Assembly (NCBI GenBank): GCA_016748015.1
Contig: JAAOMT010000436.1
Coordinates: 1,181,050-1,245,049, forward strand
Reading direction: 5' to 3'
Length of the DNA: 64,000 nucleotides
From: Geosiphon pyriformis
Taxonomy: Eukaryota; Glomeromycota; Glomeromycetes; Archaeosporales; Geosiphonaceae
Shown in pieces: positions 49,648-61,005 of the stretch (its first letter is position 1; the number at the start of each line of letters is the position of its first letter). Position numbers and translations under genes: made by a program. The notes beneath the pieces are model-generated. The model saw nothing but the letters and a program-made list of their open reading frames with translations, was not told the origin of the DNA and did no database searches.

Positions 49648-50242
49648 AAGGTTTTAGGTTTCAGGTCACAGATCTAAAATTAATCATATTTCTCTACTTT
49701 TAAATTTTAATAATTTTAATGCTATTTGTTGATCATTTTTTCAAGTACGATCGTATAACGTACATAAAGAGAAGGCTGAAAATCACAAAATAATATTGAA
49801 TCAAATATCTGTTTTTTTGACCATCATGGCTTTCTGTTCCTTTACAGGCACTCTTATTTGTATTTTCACCCGAGTTGCTGAGTTTTCTTGTTACTAAGAA
49901 AATGCTTCATAGAATATTTTAATTAATGATTTTATGTCCTGCAATAATACCACCTTTGTTCGGGTATTACTTTAGAAAAAGGAAATAGTATATTTTGCTG
50001 AAATTTTAGGTTCTAATAATATTTCGGTGATCATCCTGGAAATGTGCAATGAGACTGCTGCGCAAGCATCTATTTTCTATTCTGTTTAAAGGTTCACTTT
50101 ATTTATTATCCATTATTGAAATAAGAAATCAAATGGTTCGAATTTGATTTTATTCTATTAAATTTCTCGCGTGGCTTTTTGCTTTAGATGTGACTCAGAG
50201 TATTATGATCATCGCTACCAATCGAGTATGATCTATTAAAGA
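49648..50242. other. Convergent spacer between PGM2 and AOS1
   Basis: About 595 bp between convergent stop codons. No gene, RNA or repeat is recognised. Confidence 0.6.
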
Positions 50243-51942
50243 TCAAAAAATTGCCTTTTCAGGTTCAACTTGATAAACTAAGCCAGAACCTAATTTGCAA
50301 AAAATGAATTTCACTTAGTGAGTAAAAAATTCATAACAAAACTGGGGAGGAACTCACCATCCAATCCATTATAAAAGAAAAAATTGTTGATTGGCAAATC
50401 TTTTTGTGATAAACCCTTGAGAATATCTTGAGCCAATATTCCTCCTACTATTGCACAAACTGGCGATAGTTCAGCATTCAAATTCCGAGAGATGATACTT
50501 GATAAAAAAGATGAATGTAAAAGAATTTATAAGATTCTAAATAGATCCGAAAAATCGCTCTTACCTAAGAAGTTCATTTGCCAGAAGTGATGGCTCGACA
50601 CCCATTGAGGGTAGATATGTATCTCGCAAAGATTTCAATTTTGCAAAATCTTTATCCTCATCTTGGATTGGTAGCCTGCCTTCTATCTCTTGAAATTTCC
50701 ATAATACTATAATATATAAAAAATGTTAACTGGAATGATTTGAAGATCAGCATAAGAAAACAAAATTTTGTCAAACAATGAAAAATTACTTTGGTTGGCC
50801 CATAGCAGGGGGGAAACCTTTCTAAGCTTCCGGAATGGTACGGCAGACCAATCATTTTTTGAGAGAGCTGTTCCTAAGCTAACGTATTCTAAATATTTCT
50901 TTGTCCTCTTCACTTCAGGATCCTCTCTGCCGGATTTTATCTCTTTACGTTCTCTGCCGCGATTGTAATGCGAATTTACTTTTTTGCATCTTTCAAATTA
51001 AGGCGATTTCGAAATGTATTTCTTACACAATATATTCATGTTGTTTTAGATCACAGAATATATATCCGAATAATCCATGAGCACTTGCAGCGTAAAATTT
51101 TTTTTCAAATTTACGGCACAGGTTGTCGGCCTTAATCTAAATTTTTAGAAAAATATATTATTTCTCACTGTGTATTCGATACCAAAATGAGTCGAACAAG
51201 GTAGAATATAGAACTACCAGGGTTGAAATATCACAATTCGTCAAGCATATCACATCAAATTTCTGTAAAAATTCCTCAGACTGTAGCAATAAATTATCCG
51301 TTTCAGCAGTCACAGCAACACGAGGATTTAATTCACGAACACGAACAGCGGCGGCAATCGCACGCTAAAAAAGTCATAAATTCATAAATTTATATTATTT
51401 GAATAATATCTGATTTTGGGAAGCTCTTGTGAATTCAAATAATTGTATAAAACGGTTTACATTCTTTCCCAAGTCTTCCACTCTGAGGAAAAATTGGGCA
51501 CCGAAATCTTCCTCGGTAACTATTTGGTAATCAAGAATGGTCACGGCACCGACACCAGCGAGCACGAGATTCTTGCATACTTCATTGCTGAGTCCTCTCA
51601 TCCCAACTATCAAAATATTGGAATTTCTCATTCTAAATAATTAAGCAGTGAGAGATTGATGTTAACGAGTAGAGTCATAAAATACAACAACTAGGAATTT
51701 AAGGATATCAGGATGAAATTATAAGGCTTGAAAAAGTAAAAAGCTATCTATACCGCTGTTGAGCTTCAATGCCCCAAAGTCGAATTTGCCTATCATAGAG
51801 CTCAGCTTCGTCTGATAAAGAGGTTATACGTTGCAAGTGTTGAGTTAGACCGCTCCCCTCTAAATAGCAACATAACCAGCTTCAAAACATAACCTTATCA
51901 ACCTTCGGTAAGGTGAGGGTTTTGATTGTTGAAGAATTCCAT
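50243..51942 (-). CDS. AOS1: SUMO-activating enzyme subunit 1 (AOS1/SAE1)
   Basis: Adenylation half of the heterodimeric SUMO E1, partner of UBA2, acting in the nucleus. ATG 51942 gives MEFFNNQNPHLTE, spliced to EGSGLTQHLQRITSLSDEAE and then LYDRQIRLWGIEAQQR, the hallmark N-terminal motif. ThiF-type core: ILIVGMRGLSNEVCKNLVLA with GVGAVTILDYQIVTEEDFGA, then RAIAAAVRVRELNPRVAVTA. Further on are AASAHGLFGYIFCDL, KKYLEYVSLGTALSKNDWSA, and SPVCAIVGGILAQDILKGLS, with the last exon GSGLVYQVEPEKAIF. Introns are in phase; stop 50243-50245. There is no catalytic cysteine domain, as expected for the AOS1 subunit. About 350 residues. Confidence 0.94.
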
Positions 51943-52131
51943 CAAATCGATTTTAAAACCACTCCTACAATTAAGGCTTTCAATTTAAAAATTTATGTAT
52001 TCAAAATTATCCAATCGTGAAAGATATGTTTGATGTATGTTGATGATCGTTAAACGCGTCTAGCCGGATTTTGGTGACAAATCTCACTATTTGATACAAA
52101 TTATCTTTTAGCCTTAAACGTTGTCTCAAAT
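51943..52131. promoter_or_regulatory. 189-bp divergent promoter (AOS1 / SPC25)
   Basis: Start codons of AOS1 (minus) and SPC25 (plus) are 189 bp apart. ACGCGTC, an MluI cell-cycle-box core (ACGCGT), lies at about 52054-52060. In yeasts such sites drive G1/S genes, so it could serve the kinetochore gene; that is inference. Confidence 0.5.
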
Positions 52132-53299
52132 ATGAACGCGCTTCCAAAAACCCCAAGCCCCTTTTCAAAGAAAAAAAATGTGTCTCGCACCCCACTCGAA
52201 TCTGGTTTCACTTCTGCCACTTTCAATAACAACGAGCTCGAAAATTTAAGCGCCTGTTTCTTGGTCAAATATGAAGCTTTTGTTCAAGAAACTCGAAAAA
52301 ATATGTACTCTAAAAATAAAGAGTGGACTAAGCAGCTGAAAAAAGATCGAGGTATTTCTCTCTTGGTAGAAAATAAATTTATAATTCTGACCTTCTCCAT
52401 ATAGGATTTCTTCACAGACAACATTTTATGTATTATACTCTTAGAAATGCAAGATCAATTGCTTTCAACACTCAAAGTATGCGAGGAAAAGACAAAACAA
52501 TTAGGGCAAAGTACGTATTTTCTTCATATTAATTTATGGATAAACAAATGCTCAAAATATTGTTTCAACCTCGTTTTTAATTAGCACTGGCAAATGAGGC
52601 AGCACAAATGGAAAAGGCTCAACTAGTTCACTCAGATTTAGAGTACCAGGTGCAAAATTTAAGTGAACAAAAGCAAAACTTTTCAAAGCAAATCCGAGCT
52701 TTAGAAGATGAACTGCATAAATTACAGGCCAGTAAGTTGATTCAAATCCTTTAATTTGATTTACGAAATCGCCAACTCTTATGTGCTACATTCCAATTGC
52801 TAAAATTTTCATTAATTTAAAAAGTTAAAGTGGCACAACGCCAATCATATCAACTACAGTTCTCGAGGAACGAGCCGGAATTGAGACGATATATGGAAAC
52901 TTTGAAAATGACTTTCGAAGGAATAAGAGGTCAGTTTTTAACATCTTTTTTGGAAATCTTTTTATCGAAAACTGATTTAATCTTTTTTAATTAGCCGATG
53001 TTTTACTGTTTCACTTCAAGTGTATCAGTGATCATGATTCTGAACGGGTTTATTCATTTATATTGAATTTAAGTGAACAGCAGTATAGAGGTTTTATACT
53101 TTATCTAAAATTTTGATTCTTGAAAAACAAGGAGGAATCTCAAACTTCCTTGAAATCTAATTCTTTAGTTACCAAATGTAACTTACCGACCAACCAAGTA
53201 AACGACCTAGTTGATGAATTAAATCGATCTCGTGATTTCTTCGGCTTCTTGAAGAAGATCCGAAAAGCTTTTCGTGAAAATTATAAAAATGAGAGATAA
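52132..53299 (+). CDS. SPC25: Kinetochore protein Spc25 (NDC80 complex)
   Basis: One of the four NDC80-complex subunits, pairing with Spc24 at the inner end of the complex. Start 52132: MNALPKTPSPFSKKKNVSRT. A long coiled coil follows (ANEAAQMEKAQLVHSDLEYQ then EQKQNFSKQIRALEDELHKL). The C-terminal globular domain reads LRRYMETLKMTFEGIRADVL, LFHFKCISDHDSERVYSFIL, NLSEQQYRVTKCNLP and NQVNDLVDELNRSRDFFGFL, ending KKIRKAFRENYKNER. The pattern L-x-F-x-F-x-x-I followed by F-x-x-[FL]-x-x-x-[ML]-R-x-x-F is typical of Spc25. All introns are GT-AG and in phase. About 250 residues. Confidence 0.92.
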
Positions 53300-53967
53300 T
53301 TAAGAGGTAGGTTGATCGTTTTGATCTTTTTTTATCTGGTCTATTTTTGCCATTTGTTATTTATTATTCGAATGTAAGAATAATAGAAGCACAACAGAAA
53401 CCCTATGAAGGCTAATTTTCTTTACAAGACCAATATGTATTTCTATAATAGGAATATGTATATCATTTGAATGAAGATTGACTTTGTGTTATTATACATT
53501 TGATGAAATGGATGATATTTGTATTGAAACAAAAGAGGGTATGCAAACACCCTTTTTTTGTTCTTGAAAAGTGAGATTTATGGGGAAAAGTGGGGAGCTA
53601 TGGGTGTGCTAATGAATTACGGTTCTCACTCATATTCTCATTCGCACTTGAATCTTTTCAGGTATGAAACCCCTCACGTATAAACTATTACAAAAAATAA
53701 AGAAAGCACTAGAACCCGCTAGCCCTATCTAATAACCATAAAAAAAAAAGAAAATTTTATCCTGATCTTTCATAAGATTCCCATAATAGCTTCTTAGAGC
53801 GAGCAGGGTAATCTACATCTTCCCTTCAACCGACAGACGGTCTGATGTCCTTCAGATTCAACAAATCATTTTAATATATGAGCCCTTCATTTTTGATCCC
53901 ATCGCTTTCAATTTCTTTTTTTATGAAATAGAGACTAGTAGCAACCCAAAGTTTATTATTATTTAAT
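53300..53967. other. Convergent spacer between SPC25 and the OPY2-like gene
   Basis: About 670 bp; both genes end here. No gene is recognised. Confidence 0.55.
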
Positions 53968-55676
53968 TCATGTACTCATTTTCGCACCATTTTGATTATT
54001 AGGTAAATCTCCCGAATCTTGAGCTTCTTGAGGAGTTATAATGATTTCATGTGCAACAATATTACTCTTATCCGATAATGCCAAGCTTGGAGGGGAACCA
54101 CTACTTCTGGTAGAAGGGTCATGGGAAAGGAATGTTGGAGTATCACCTCCCCAAAATATCATTATTTCCCCATCCCCTTCGTCAGACATTAATGTACTTC
54201 TAGGATTTGAGAATGAGGAGCTTCTAACACTCTCTCGTCCTAAATTTGTTGAGGATGCACCCGAACTGTCAACCTCGTCACTACCAAATAATCCAAAAGA
54301 TTGTCGTCCCTCAGACGGATCCAGGAAAGGAGAGATTAAAAGACTCGGGCTTGAAGCAGATACATCAATCTTGTTTGAATCAATCGAATTTGAATTATTT
54401 TTCACACCAGACCGTGAAGATTCAACAGATGAACGTTCAACATCGATTCGGGGTAAAAGCATCGATTCCGAGTCTTCATCCTCCACGGATATTGAATGAA
54501 AAGTGGTCGGGGTGCTAGGGGTTGATGGTATATTAGACGAAGAGTGTACGCTTAATAAAGTATTGCCTGTTTTCGGTGTGGCTGGAGTGGAAGGAATGCT
54601 GGGATCTATATGAGGAGAATATTCCTTTTTTGCTCTCATCTCGATCGCATGATTATTTGATTTAATAGTATTCAGACGAACCAGAGCAGGTTTAGCACGT
54701 GTCGCAGTTACCATAACCCCAGTACCAGTTGATGGAGTTGCTTTTGTAGCTTGTAAAACAGTACCAACTTCAGCAAATGTATCATCATCTTCAACTGAAC
54801 TAATAAGTTGTTCATCTGAGTAAGTTCTTGGTAATGGACTGGCTAGGGGTGTAGCCAAAGGTGTTGTTCCAATACTTAAATGAGACATTCGAGTTCTTGG
54901 ATGAGCAGGTTCAGGACGTGGAGTTGTTGGAGTTGCAGGTGGTATATAAGCAATTGGTATTACATTTTCGCTATCTACTGAATTCCATACTTTACTTTCT
55001 GAGGTATCAATTATATCTCCATTTCCTGAGAAATAGCCTTTTGTGTTTTTTCGTCTTTTATATCGCATATAACCAAAAGCAGCAGCAGATAAAATAGCAA
55101 TACCAAGTACTCCTCCTATAACAGCTGGTATTAGCTTGGCATTTCCATTTGTATTATCTTCTTTTGATAAATTCTGTGATATTGATGGGGCTGCTCTCGC
55201 ATCTGTACATTTCGGTAATGAACACTTTTGACATGTTTGCAATTCGAGAGAGCAAATTTTTCCAGACGGGCACTCGGGACAAGGTGGTGCTGCCCCACAT
55301 TGGATGCAATTCATTGAATTGGTCGTGTTTGAATATGCTCGTTCAACATTTTTTACAGTTTCTAAGAATAGTTTTAAAATTTTAATGATAGTCAGGTTGG
55401 TAAAATAAATTCTTGAATCGTTTTTTTACAATTTAAAAAAAAAGAAATGAACGTCTATTTTAATCAAAATTTAAAATAGTTACTAGTTTTCAAGTTCAAA
55501 AGTACTTGAAACTATTTATTTTTTTTTTTAAAAACTAGTGCGAGCCTCACAACTTATTGCAATTCCGAAAAAAGATTACCTGCCGGTTCCGATTGCACGG
55601 GAAAGATATTTATGCTGACCACTAAACATATGAGCCCTATGACTGCAAAACATCGTAATTTCGAAGTTGAGTACAT
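53968..55676 (-). CDS. OPY2-like single-pass membrane protein with Cys-rich ectodomain
   Basis: Two exons: ATG 55676 gives MYSTSKLRCFAVIGLICLVV then SINIFPVQSEPA (a signal peptide), spliced to ETVKNVERAYSNTTNSMNC. The ectodomain is cysteine-rich: CIQCGAAPPCPECPSGKICS and LELQTCQKCSLPKC, the pattern of the Opy2 N-terminal domain. A membrane helix follows (LIPAVIGGVLGIAILSAAAF) with a YMRYKRRK stop-transfer. The cytoplasmic tail of about 340 residues is rich in Ser, Thr and Pro with many TPxTP sites. Yeast Opy2 anchors Ste50 at the membrane in the HOG osmostress pathway and is controlled by phosphorylation of its tail. The architecture fits, but the role here is inference. About 485 residues. 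Confidence 0.8.
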
Positions 55677-57000
55677 AATTCGTTCTTTTATCTATCTAAA
55701 ATACAAATATATATATATATATATATAAAGATACTTTTTTGAAGAGAAGAGTGCAAAAGTAGGGAGAAAGAGGATAGTTGGGTATAATATATTGGAAGTG
55801 AAGTGCCAGGAAAGTCTAAAGGTTGTTAAAAAAATAGTTACTTTGCGCTCTGCAATCGCAACTCTTTACTTAAACCAAAAACGCCAAGTGACAGAAGAAA
55901 GTAAAGAAAAAAAAGGAGGAAACGAGTGTGATGGGTAAACTTTTTCACATGAGGGTTAGTTCACAAGGAGATAGGAAGTGAATAAAAATTAAGGTGAAGA
56001 GGGAAGAGTAGCAAAAGATTTTTAGTATGAAATGAAAAAATGGTAAGTAGAGTATGAAAGGAAAGGATCGTTATTACTAAACAACTTAGAAACGATGGGT
56101 TTAATTTGATAGTAATAATAATAATAGGTTTGCGCAACCGAGAGAGGAGCAGGAGAAAAAGATTATTGTCTGGTATAGCAAAATGGTGGTAGCCATGTGG
56201 TGCATAATTGAAGTAGGAAATATAATATTTCAAATGATGACATCCACGATTATAACATTGTACCTGAACAATATGTCTCAATAACACACACATTACACAG
56301 TTTGTAATCTTAAATTATTTTTAGTAACTGAATTATAGCCTTTTTTCAATAACAACCTAATGCAATACAAATATGTCATGCAGAATATTGGGTAACATAT
56401 TTCTTGAAGAAATTCCATTGTACTAGACTAATTTTCAATCAATATCGGATTTTTTATTCGGGAGAATTTTAGAAGCCCGAATTTTACTATTTTAAGAATT
56501 TTTTTGGAAATATGTATATAATACAAATCTAATTCTGATTTTTCCTTATGTGTAAGAAAAAAATCAGTTGATTTTTCAATTTTTTACTGATAGGGAAAAT
56601 TTTTGTCGTAAACACTAGATAGTACTAGGCGTTGCTAAGTAAGGCAAGAAATGCCTGGAAGAGAATTCCAAATACCTCGAAATTCCTCCGATGCTTTTTA
56701 TGTTACTATTACCAGCTACAAGTCTTAAATTTATAAGCCTCATTTTGGATGACAACATGGACTTTTAACTCCCTCGGCCTTAGGTGATCAGACGTGGGCG
56801 GAAACGGTAATGCGCCCAGCAAACCATTTTCCAGACATCCTTTCGGCCCCTGCATTTCTTATGGTTTGAAATAGAAACAGCCAATTTGACTTTTTCGAAA
56901 TGAGTTCATCTATATAATTGCGAAGACGAACAAATTCGTTTGATGTCACCAGAGAGGCGCTTAGTTTCGAAATGTAAAGGTCATAACACGCGTTTTATCC
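55677..57000. other. Intergenic region right of the OPY2-like gene
   Basis: Holds the OPY2-like promoter and 5' UTR and a (TA)n tract at about 55708-55727. A 110-codon minus-strand ORF at 55961-56293 has no recognisable feature and low-complexity composition. The GC-richer patch at 56770-56860 is not explained by a gene I can identify. Confidence 0.5.
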
Positions 57001-59819
57001 TATTATAAAAAATATAGTTTTAGAAAAAAAAATTTTTTTTTTTAACTAAAATCTTTACCTTGGGTCGAAAAATACATTATTACTTTTAATATTGTTAAAT
57101 AATTTTTTTTAAATTGTTATTGTCTAATTTCAATTTATTAAGTTTTCTGTTTTAAATTTTCAACAAGTTTTCTATTTTTAATTTTCTGTTTTTAGAGATA
57201 AAAGTAATTTTTAAACCCATTTTTTATTTTTTAATATTTTATATAAACGTATATTTTAAAATTATTATTATTATATACGTTCTTAATCAATTGTGTAATT
57301 TAACAAATTATTATTATTATTATTATTATTATTATTGTTATTATATATTGTAATATAAAATATTCTGGTATTCTTAATTATTTTTACACTTTTTTTTGGT
57401 TATTTCTGGCATTTCTGAAATTTTTGATATTTCTTTTAATATTTTTAGAATTTTTGGTATTATGTTATCTTTTTACTTTAATATTTGATTAACTAATTTA
57501 CTATATGCTAATACTAATAATAATTTTTTTTATTTTTTCTATAAATAATAATGTAAACACCAAAAAAACCAAGTAAAGTTAATGTTTGTTTTTTACAAAA
57601 AAAAAACAAACTTTAAAAAAAAGTAATGTTTTAAAAAATACCAAAAAAAACAACTTTTTTTGGTATTTTAAAGAAATTAATTGTTTTAAATAAAAGTGAA
57701 AAAAAGGAATTGTTTTTTGTTTTTTTAACTTTCTTGGCCATTTAAAAAAATATAAAAGAAATAGTAAAGAAATAAAATAGTTTTATTATTGGTTTACTAT
57801 TAAAGATTTTAAATTATTTTGTAATAATAATAATTACATTTAATTAATTGTTTAAAAAAAATTTTAAGTGAAAAAACTTTTATTTAAAACCAAAAATAAT
57901 GTTTTAATAGCAACTAAAAACTATTTTAATTTTACATTACTTAAAAAGAATATTGTTTGATTGTTTTTATTTTAAAAAAAAAATTTCTAATATTAAAACT
58001 GGTGAAAAAATATTAAAAATAAAAATTACTGTTATAATTAAATTAACAAACTAATAAATAACAGGAAAAAACAGTATTGTATAATAATAAAATAATTAAA
58101 AGAGTAATTTAACTTTAATAAATGAATTGAGTTAGTAAGATTTTAATGTATAAGATTAGTCTTATAAATATTTCAGTCACTATTTTTTTTAAAAAGTAAC
58201 AAAAAAATCTGAAAGTAAAGAGATAGTTCATATTGTTAACAAAATATAACACATTAATATAATTTTATGTTTTATATTAATACTTTTAAAATTCAATATT
58301 AGATATTAATTATACTTTTTAGTAAACATTTATTTAATATACTTTACAAAAATTAACAATTATACAAATCAAGAAAAAAAAAAAATAGTAAAAAGAAAAT
58401 AAAAAAATTAATATTATTATATTAATTTAAATATAATTTAAATATAAGTTATCTTTTTATAACTCTTAATATGTTTTGCTTATATACAATAAAAAAAATT
58501 ATTAATCACATTAATAATTTAATCAATAATCAAATTAATAATTAAGTTAATAATTAAGTTAATAATTAAGTCAATAATTAAGTTAATAATTAAATTAATA
58601 ATTATATTAATAACTTATTCTAAAAATAGACTGGCTAATTATATAATATTAGTAACTAATATATATAATTAATTATAATTAAATAAATAGATAAAATTTA
58701 AAAAGTAAAAGTTTTATCTATAATATTATTCTCTCTAAAAAAATTGAGCTCTAATAAAATAAAATTATAGAAAAATTTTGAAGTTTTTATTTTAAAGCTA
58801 ATTAATTTGCTAAAATTTTTAACTAAAAAAGTATAAAAAAGTTAAAGTAATAATTCATTTAGTTTTTTTTTAATAGTGTTAAAAAATTAAGTATTTTAGT
58901 AGTTATATATTTATATATGTATTTTTCTAATTTATTGCCAATTTTTTGTTTTTTTGTAACAGATTTTCAGAAATCAATAACAGAATATATTTCATTTTTA
59001 TTTTGATTGTTATTTGTTCTCTGATTGTAAACAAAGCTTCTAAATAGTTTTTTATCTAATAGTTATAAATAATAAAAAAACATTTTAAATATTTTGATCA
59101 AAGAAATATTTTTTTATGCTAATTAAAGATATATCTATTTTGAAATTAGAATAATTTTTTTTATAACTGTTTTAGTGTTTTACTGCTGATTATTTTAAAT
59201 ATTACAATAATTGATAACTAATTAACTTTTTTATAATACTTTTTAATTTGTATACCATAAACAGATTAATTATTGAATATTGCTCTATTTTGGTCTTATA
59301 ATATATAAAATTCATTATTTAAAATTTTGTTAATTATAAATAATTCTTTTCATTAATTTGAAAATTTGTTACCAAAAATATTGTCTTGGTTTAATTTGTA
59401 TTCAAAATTAAATTACTTATATTTAAAAAAAGCATTTTATAGATTTTTTTTTCTGGAGTCATTTTTAAAAAATTTTTATTTTTTTATAAATGATTATTTA
59501 TGTTTTTATTAAAATGTCTAAAATTGTTTTAAGTTTTCATTGTAAAATGTTTTTATAGCTAAATTTATTTATTTTTTCAAAGAGTATTGTTTTAATATTT
59601 GTTTTAATAAGTAATATTACCATATATTCATAGAATAAGTACAAGAGTTTATAACTAATTATGTTGTGATTTACTGTTTTATAAGCAAAGAAAACTAAAA
59701 GTAAAATTTTGTTTTATAGATTGGTTTTTTTACTAATTTTTGCTAAAGTTTTACAAAATATTCAGTTAAAACATTTTACTAATCTATTAATTTATTTTTA
59801 TTTTTTATTTATTTAATAA
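57001..59819. other. AT-rich desert with decayed repeats
   Basis: No gene is supported. Contains a (TTA)n tract at about 57307-57338, a block at 57365-57475 that is the inverted counterpart of 35090-35260, and a 12-mer tandem repeat at about 58515-58615. Composition is close to pure A+T. Confidence 0.6.
58515..58615. repeat. Tandem repeat of TTAATAATTAAG-like 12-mers
   Basis: About eight imperfect 12-bp units with small substitutions such as TCAATAATTAAG and TTAATAATTATA. Confidence 0.85.
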
Positions 59820-60300
59820 GTAAAGTCTAAACACTATCTAATAAAATACATTATTATATGATCTAAACTAGGCATAAATCATGCTTTTACTACATGTGAT
59901 CAGCCACTCAGACCAGTCAAAACAACACTAAGCACTTATAAGAACAGAAACTATATTACTAACACCTGAGAAAAACAACAGGACTTACAAAACCCAAAAC
60001 TGATGCCAAATACATCCATGATACCCAACAATCTAACTACACCAACCAAAAGCCACTCAGATAAACCAGAAACAGAGACGAGAATGGAGCCATCATGAGG
60101 AATTAGCCCACACTTTTTCATAAAGGCTTAGTGTTTTGCACAGACCAGTCAGATATCTTTCTAAAAAGTGAGACAAAGCTTATGCACAAAGTCCACAATC
60201 CTTTCACATCCAACCTTAGAATCACCAAAAACCAAAACAAACTCACAACACCAACCACTAAATACAAAGCCCTTATACAGAGCCATTAATTTATAAATAA
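59820..60300 (-). pseudogene. LINE C-terminal domain, less decayed copy
   Basis: On the minus strand it reads MALYKGFVFSGWCCEFVLVF, GDSKVGCERIVDFVHKLCLT, KCGLIPHDGSILVSVSGLSE and WLLVGVVRLLGIMDVFGISF, with several stops, then FCKSCCFSQ. The same domain is at 24660-24858 in far more decayed form. GC content is visibly higher than in the surroundings. Confidence 0.7.
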
Positions 60301-60501
60301 TAAAAAAAGAAGAATTTATAATATATTTCAAGTTTTTTTAATAGTTTTTTTACTAATAAGCTAAAAAAAGCTCTTTTTTTATTTGAAAACAATTTTTGAG
60401 GATATTTATATTTATGTATAATTTTTTTATAGATATAATTTGTAATTAAAATAGCTGTTTAATTTGATATTGTTTTGGTTTTTATCTATTTTATTAAATA
60501 A

Positions 60502-61005
60502 TCAGTTGCTGTTATAATATATTTCTTTGACAGAAGTGACCAAATGAAGAGGGGATTCCAAAGGAATAGGGGGAAATAAGTCCATGTCGACATCATCAAT
60601 GGCAGAGTCAAAGTCACAGGGCCCCAAAGATGGAACCTTTACTGTACCGAAGTTGAAGCATTTAGCCTTTAGAATGTTGGTACAAGAGTCTAGCAGCCTA
60701 TTACTCTTGCTGCCAGCACCATAGCCTAAGTTCTTGCCCAACTTGTGTTCCAACTTTTCTTTGAAAGAGGTATCCATGTTTTTGTACTGGCTGGGCTTGC
60801 TCATAGATAATTTGAAAGATAAATCAGCTTTGTCGCTTGAGTGTTTGACTTTACTAAGTAAAACCTTTGATTTTTGCCTCAGACTACCACTCACAGAACT
60901 TGTAATGGCACCTCTGGCCAATTTCTTTGTGGACATAATGTTGACAGCATTAGACGCCAAAGGAACAACAAAAAAATTGGTGAGTTGAGAAATTGTGAAA
61001 ACCAA
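60502..61005 (-). pseudogene. LINE ORF1 N-terminal part, open for 167 codons
   Basis: Reads VPLASNAVNIMSTKKLARGA, TSSVSGSLRQKSKVLLSKVK, SKPSQYKNMDTSFKEKLEHK and PSLGPCDFDSAIDDVDMDLF, the N-terminus of Rhizophagus-type LINE ORF1. Relative to intact relatives as I recall them, most differences are E to K, R to C, P to L and T to I, all C-to-T or G-to-A. The frame ends where homology ends (IYYNSN). It is only ~200 bp from the C-terminal fragment at 59820-60300, so the whole middle of the element is missing. Probably not functional. Confidence 0.75.

Noticed and set aside
55961-56293. 110-codon minus-strand ORF rich in Leu, Ile and His
   Set aside because: Low-complexity composition, no motif, no splice partners; lies in the 5' flank of the OPY2-like gene.
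56770-56860. GC-richer patch as a possible tRNA or small RNA gene
   Set aside because: I could not fold a cloverleaf or find box motifs; it is left as unexplained intergenic DNA.
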